From: an uncultured Ilumatobacter sp.
Lineage (GTDB): Bacteria > Actinomycetota > Acidimicrobiia > Acidimicrobiales > Ilumatobacteraceae
Length of the DNA: 5,078 bases
Assembly: GCA_938049325.1 (NCBI GenBank)
Contig: CALICC010000175.1
Coordinates: 1 to 5,078 of the forward strand
Reading direction: 5' to 3'
The notes beneath the pieces were generated by a model. It was not told where the DNA came from and ran no database searches. It was given only the letters and a program-made list of their open reading frames with translations. Shown piece after piece: positions 5,030-5,078 of this stretch (positions are counted from its first letter, which is position 1; every line of letters begins with the position of its first letter). Position numbers and translations under genes: made by a program.

Positions 5030-5078
5030 CACGCATAACGACAGCGCGGCGTCGTCAACCAACCGCACATAGCCGGCA

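Noticed and set aside
5032..5058. Housekeeping-type promoter for the sigma gene (TTGACG and TATGCG on the minus strand)
   Set aside because: The spacer is only 15 bases and the -10 is weak. Plausible by position but not strong enough to annotate.
3969..5072. A 367-codon open frame on the plus strand across the sigma gene and the front of the kelch gene
   Set aside because: It is antisense to two well-supported genes, has no domain, and its Val/Gly/Ser-rich product mirrors the Thr-rich linker on the other strand.

Overview
The window is GC-rich (roughly two thirds G+C by eye) and uses GTG starts freely. It carries a SigE-family ECF sigma factor and a membrane protein with a Thr/Ser/Pro linker. 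This suggests an actinobacterial chromosome, perhaps a marine or soil Acidimicrobiia-type organism; the phylum is an inference and the class is a guess. No rRNA, tRNA, CRISPR array, insertion sequence or phage gene was seen.

Layout, left to right. (1) Positions 2-226 hold the 3' end of an unrecognised plus-strand gene that is cut by the window edge. A terminator-like hairpin follows its stop. (2) Positions 418-783 encode a small predicted lipoprotein on the plus strand, with no recognised family. (3) A compact hairpin at 823-840 sits between this gene and the minus-strand operon that converges on it. (4) Positions 955-2138 hold a two-gene minus-strand operon: a MerR-type activator with a GyrI/BmrR-like effector-binding domain, then a PaaI-type hotdog thioesterase. 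The two share an ATGA overlap. A promoter-like site at 2199-2229 has a 19-nt spacer containing a perfect dyad, which fits MerR autoregulation. (5) About 750 bp (2139-2887) has no convincing gene but contains the MerR promoter and a large GC-rich hairpin. (6) Positions 2888-4946 hold a second minus-strand operon: an ECF sigma factor, then a single-pass membrane protein with a short cytoplasmic tail, a Thr/Ser/Pro-rich linker and a seven-motif kelch beta-propeller outside the membrane. Their genes overlap by 8 nt. The last 130 bases contain the sigma gene's upstream region.

How the genes may work together. The sigma factor and kelch protein look like a one-operon transmembrane signalling pair, with the kelch protein in the position usually held by an anti-sigma factor. 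It has no recognisable classical anti-sigma domain, so that role is inferred. The MerR-thioesterase pair looks like a small ligand-responsive unit in which the regulator senses a small molecule and controls a thioesterase. These two units are the most interesting content. Shine-Dalgarno positions argue for start codons a little downstream of the longest possible ones for the MerR, kelch and sigma genes.
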